From Candidatus Fimadaptatus faecigallinarum (GTDB lineage Bacteria > Bacillota > Clostridia > Christensenellales > Aristaeellaceae): a DNA stretch of 64,000 bases. The translations under genes and the position numbers were made by a program. The DNA is taken from contig DVNK01000038.1 of NCBI GenBank assembly GCA_018714445.1, positions 23,193 to 87,192 on the forward strand, written 5' to 3'. The notes under the pieces are model-generated. The model saw nothing but the letters and a program-made list of their open reading frames with translations. It searched no databases and was not told the DNA's origin. Every line of letters begins with the position of its first letter. Within the stretch, counting starts at the first letter, position 1. Shown here one piece after another: positions 62,527 to 64,000 of this stretch.

Positions 62527-63039
62527 TCAGCGCGCAAGCGAACTAAGATACCGCTCGACGTCGCGGCGCGTATGCAGCACGATCAACTTATCCGCAAACC
62601 GCTGTGCGCGAGCCCTGGTGCCGTCCGCGCCGGTCGCGTAGTTGCGCGTCCAGCGGAACATCGCCCTGAGCACCGCCAGCCGCGGCCGGTATCCGCTGCG
62701 TTCCAGTCCCAGGTTCTGCCGCGCCCAGCGCCGGACTATCTGCCAGTACCGCACGCGCATCGGCGGCTCCAGCAGCACGACCCAATCCGCCTGCGCCATG
62801 GCCTCGATGAAGCACTCGCGCCCGGCGTCCTCGACGATGTAGTCGGGCGCGGCGAGTATCTCGCCGAACAGCGCGTCGCGCTCGGGTATCGGGCGCTTGC
62901 GGTTGCCCCATGAGTCGGTGGGATCGGGCTCGTATACTACCTCGTCAAGATGGACGCAGCGCACGCCTGTCAGTGAGGATATGCGCCGTGCCAGCGTTGT
63001 CTTGCCGCTGCCGACCGGGCCGGTTATGTATAGTCTCAC
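62527..63039 (-). CDS. P-loop kinase (FlaR/topology-modulation-like)
   Basis: A 170-residue adenylate-kinase-like P-loop protein. Walker A is ITGPVGSGKTTLARRI, LDEVVYEPDP and RPIPERDALF follow. Resembles proteins annotated as topology modulators, which are probably small-molecule kinases. I choose GTG 63039, with GGGAGGGAG nine bases upstream; a GTG at 63048 sits directly on that site. The PHP gene lies 22 bases upstream in the same operon. Confidence 0.85.
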   Translation of the reverse strand: MRLYITGPVGSGKTTLARRISSLTGVRCVHLDEVVYEPDPTDSWGNRKRPIPERDALFGEILAAPDYIVEDAGRECFIEAMAQADWVVLLEPPMRVRYWQIVRRWARQNLGLERSGYRPRLAVLRAMFRWTRNYATGADGTRARAQRFADKLIVLHTRRDVERYLSSLAR

Positions 63040-63060
63040 AGAGTCCACCTCCCTCCCGCG

Positions 63061-63729
63061 TCAGTCGGCTGCGGTTATCATTTCAGGGCGGGGCGTATCG
63101 CGCAGGAACCGCACCAGCGCCGCACTGGAATCCACCCAGTCGGGCGCGATTATTCCGCCGCGCGCTATGTCGGTGGGCTGATGCGCATCCGAGCCGGACG
63201 ACATGCGCAGCCCATTGTCCAATGCAAACCGCATTGCCAGCTCGTTATGGCTATCGTGCCGGGGATTGCCGTTGAACACCTCTACGCCATCCAGACACCC
63301 GGGATCAGCGGTGCGCAGTCCCGGCCGGAATGGATGCGCCTGATACATCAGGCAATCCAACCGCTGCATAAGCGCGTGGCAAGCCGCCGGCGAATCGGGC
63401 AATTCGCGCGCCAGTTCCATGTACTTGCGCTCGTCCAGGCCCAGCAGCAGATAATCCTCATTGCCCTGCGTGAAGCGGATCTCCGCGCCCAGCAGCACGC
63501 CTATGCGGCCGCGTGCGCACTCACAGGCAGCGCGGTATCCGCGCAGCTGACGGTCATAAACCTCCTGAGCGGAGAGCTGCTGTTCGGCTATCCTGCCCAG
63601 CAGCAGGTGATCGGTTATCACTATCGCGTCATATCCGGCGGCGACGTAGCTTTCGACTATCTGCGAGGCGGTCAGCTTGCCGCAGGAACTGACTTCGCTG
63701 GTGTGGACATGGGTATCTATCTTTTTCAT
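63061..63729 (-). CDS. PHP-domain metal-dependent phosphoesterase
   Basis: A 222-residue PHP protein. Motif I is DTHVHTS, motif II VITDHLLL, then a GAEIRFTQ glutamate, YQAHPFRP, and SSGSDAHQPTD, all metal ligands. Function is probably phosphoester hydrolysis. AAAAGGAG lies before the ATG. Confidence 0.92.
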   Translation of the reverse strand: MKKIDTHVHTSEVSSCGKLTASQIVESYVAAGYDAIVITDHLLLGRIAEQQLSAQEVYDRQLRGYRAACECARGRIGVLLGAEIRFTQGNEDYLLLGLDERKYMELARELPDSPAACHALMQRLDCLMYQAHPFRPGLRTADPGCLDGVEVFNGNPRHDSHNELAMRFALDNGLRMSSGSDAHQPTDIARGGIIAPDWVDSSAALVRFLRDTPRPEMITAAD

Positions 63730-63789
63730 TTAGATGCGCTCCTTTTTATCGGATGGGGCATTTGGGGCATATGAGCCATTTTGATTTGA

Positions 63790-64000
63790 TTATACACCTG
63801 TGGGTGGGGGATTTCGGTTTTGTCAATGTGATTGTCGTGTTAAGCCATATTGGCTTGTACGGTATACTGGATTTTTATGCGATTTTTCGATGCTTGATGT
63901 GCAATTTATTGCATGTTTGGTTGGATTTTATGTGGATTTGTTTCAGGTTTTGTCCACAGCTTGGTTATAAAGTTGTGGGGAAAACGCAGCTGCGCCGTGC
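63790..64000. other. AT-rich tail with DnaA-box-like sequences
   Basis: Low GC compared with the rest of the window. TGTGGATTT (63931), TTGTCCACA (63950-63958), and TTGTGGGGAAAA (63973-63984) resemble DnaA boxes seen in front of dnaA in Firmicutes. No gene fits. Continuation beyond the window decides what it is. Confidence 0.45.

Overview
The window looks like chromosomal DNA from a GC-rich, uncultured Firmicutes lineage of the gut or anaerobic type (Clostridia-like). This rests on strong AGGAGG ribosome sites, textbook sigma-A promoters, LplB/YtcP sugar transporters, BirA with an N-terminal HTH, an EndoAI/EndoA-like toxin-antitoxin pair, YitT, an iron-sulfur serine dehydratase in two subunits, and no outer-membrane genes. 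AUA is the favourite isoleucine codon, which is odd at this GC content. I see no rRNA, tRNA, IS element, prophage or CRISPR array. The taxonomic placement is inference.

Layout. 0-6.5 kb: leftward carbohydrate operon (two permeases, binding protein, GH95 fucosidase-like enzyme) behind a perfect consensus promoter. 6.7-14 kb: HAD phosphatase, B12-type radical SAM protein, an ATPase, a LysM protein and a GNAT acetyltransferase, separated by tandem arrays. 14.2-18.2 kb: rightward DUF1638 protein, serine dehydratase beta and alpha, and a sulfatase. 18.7-21 kb: HelD-like helicase. 21.2-25.1 kb: leftward ABC-2 exporter plus GH43 enzyme, preceded by a 47-codon leader ORF and a terminator/antiterminator. 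25.8-30.2 kb: MoxR, DUF58 and transglutaminase operon. 30.4-38.2 kb: birA, an NylC-type peptidase, acpS, nnr, mazEF-like pair and yitT. 39-44.5 kb: nitrilase, F420 ligase-like protein, small membrane protein, TrmH/SpoU methylase, hisC. 45-51.4 kb: ParB-like protein with a giant repetitive tail, KDPG aldolase, mnmG. 52.4-64 kb: clan-A glycoside hydrolase, SWIM/SNF2 helicase, SH3 surface protein, small exported protein, P-loop kinase and PHP phosphoesterase. DnaA-box-like sequences lie at both window ends.

Two things stand out. First, about sixteen intergenic tandem arrays occupy several kilobases. Each has its own unit (15 to about 185 bp), and at least three were built from the 3' end of the neighbouring gene (GNAT, sulfatase, nitrilase); the same process appears inside two genes (radical SAM insert, ParB tail). 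Second, the ABC-2 exporter operon has a complete attenuator: perfect promoter, 47-codon ORF, intrinsic terminator, and an 11-bp antiterminator whose 5' arm lies in the last codons of the ORF. This resembles drug-sensing leader peptides such as the bmrB leader of bmrCD, and I regard it as the best candidate for an undescribed regulatory system here.

Working model: a saccharolytic, sulfated-glycan and host-sugar user (GH95, GH43, GH50-like enzyme, sulfatase, KDPG aldolase, ABC sugar uptake) with housekeeping genes interspersed. All functions are read from sequence motifs only.
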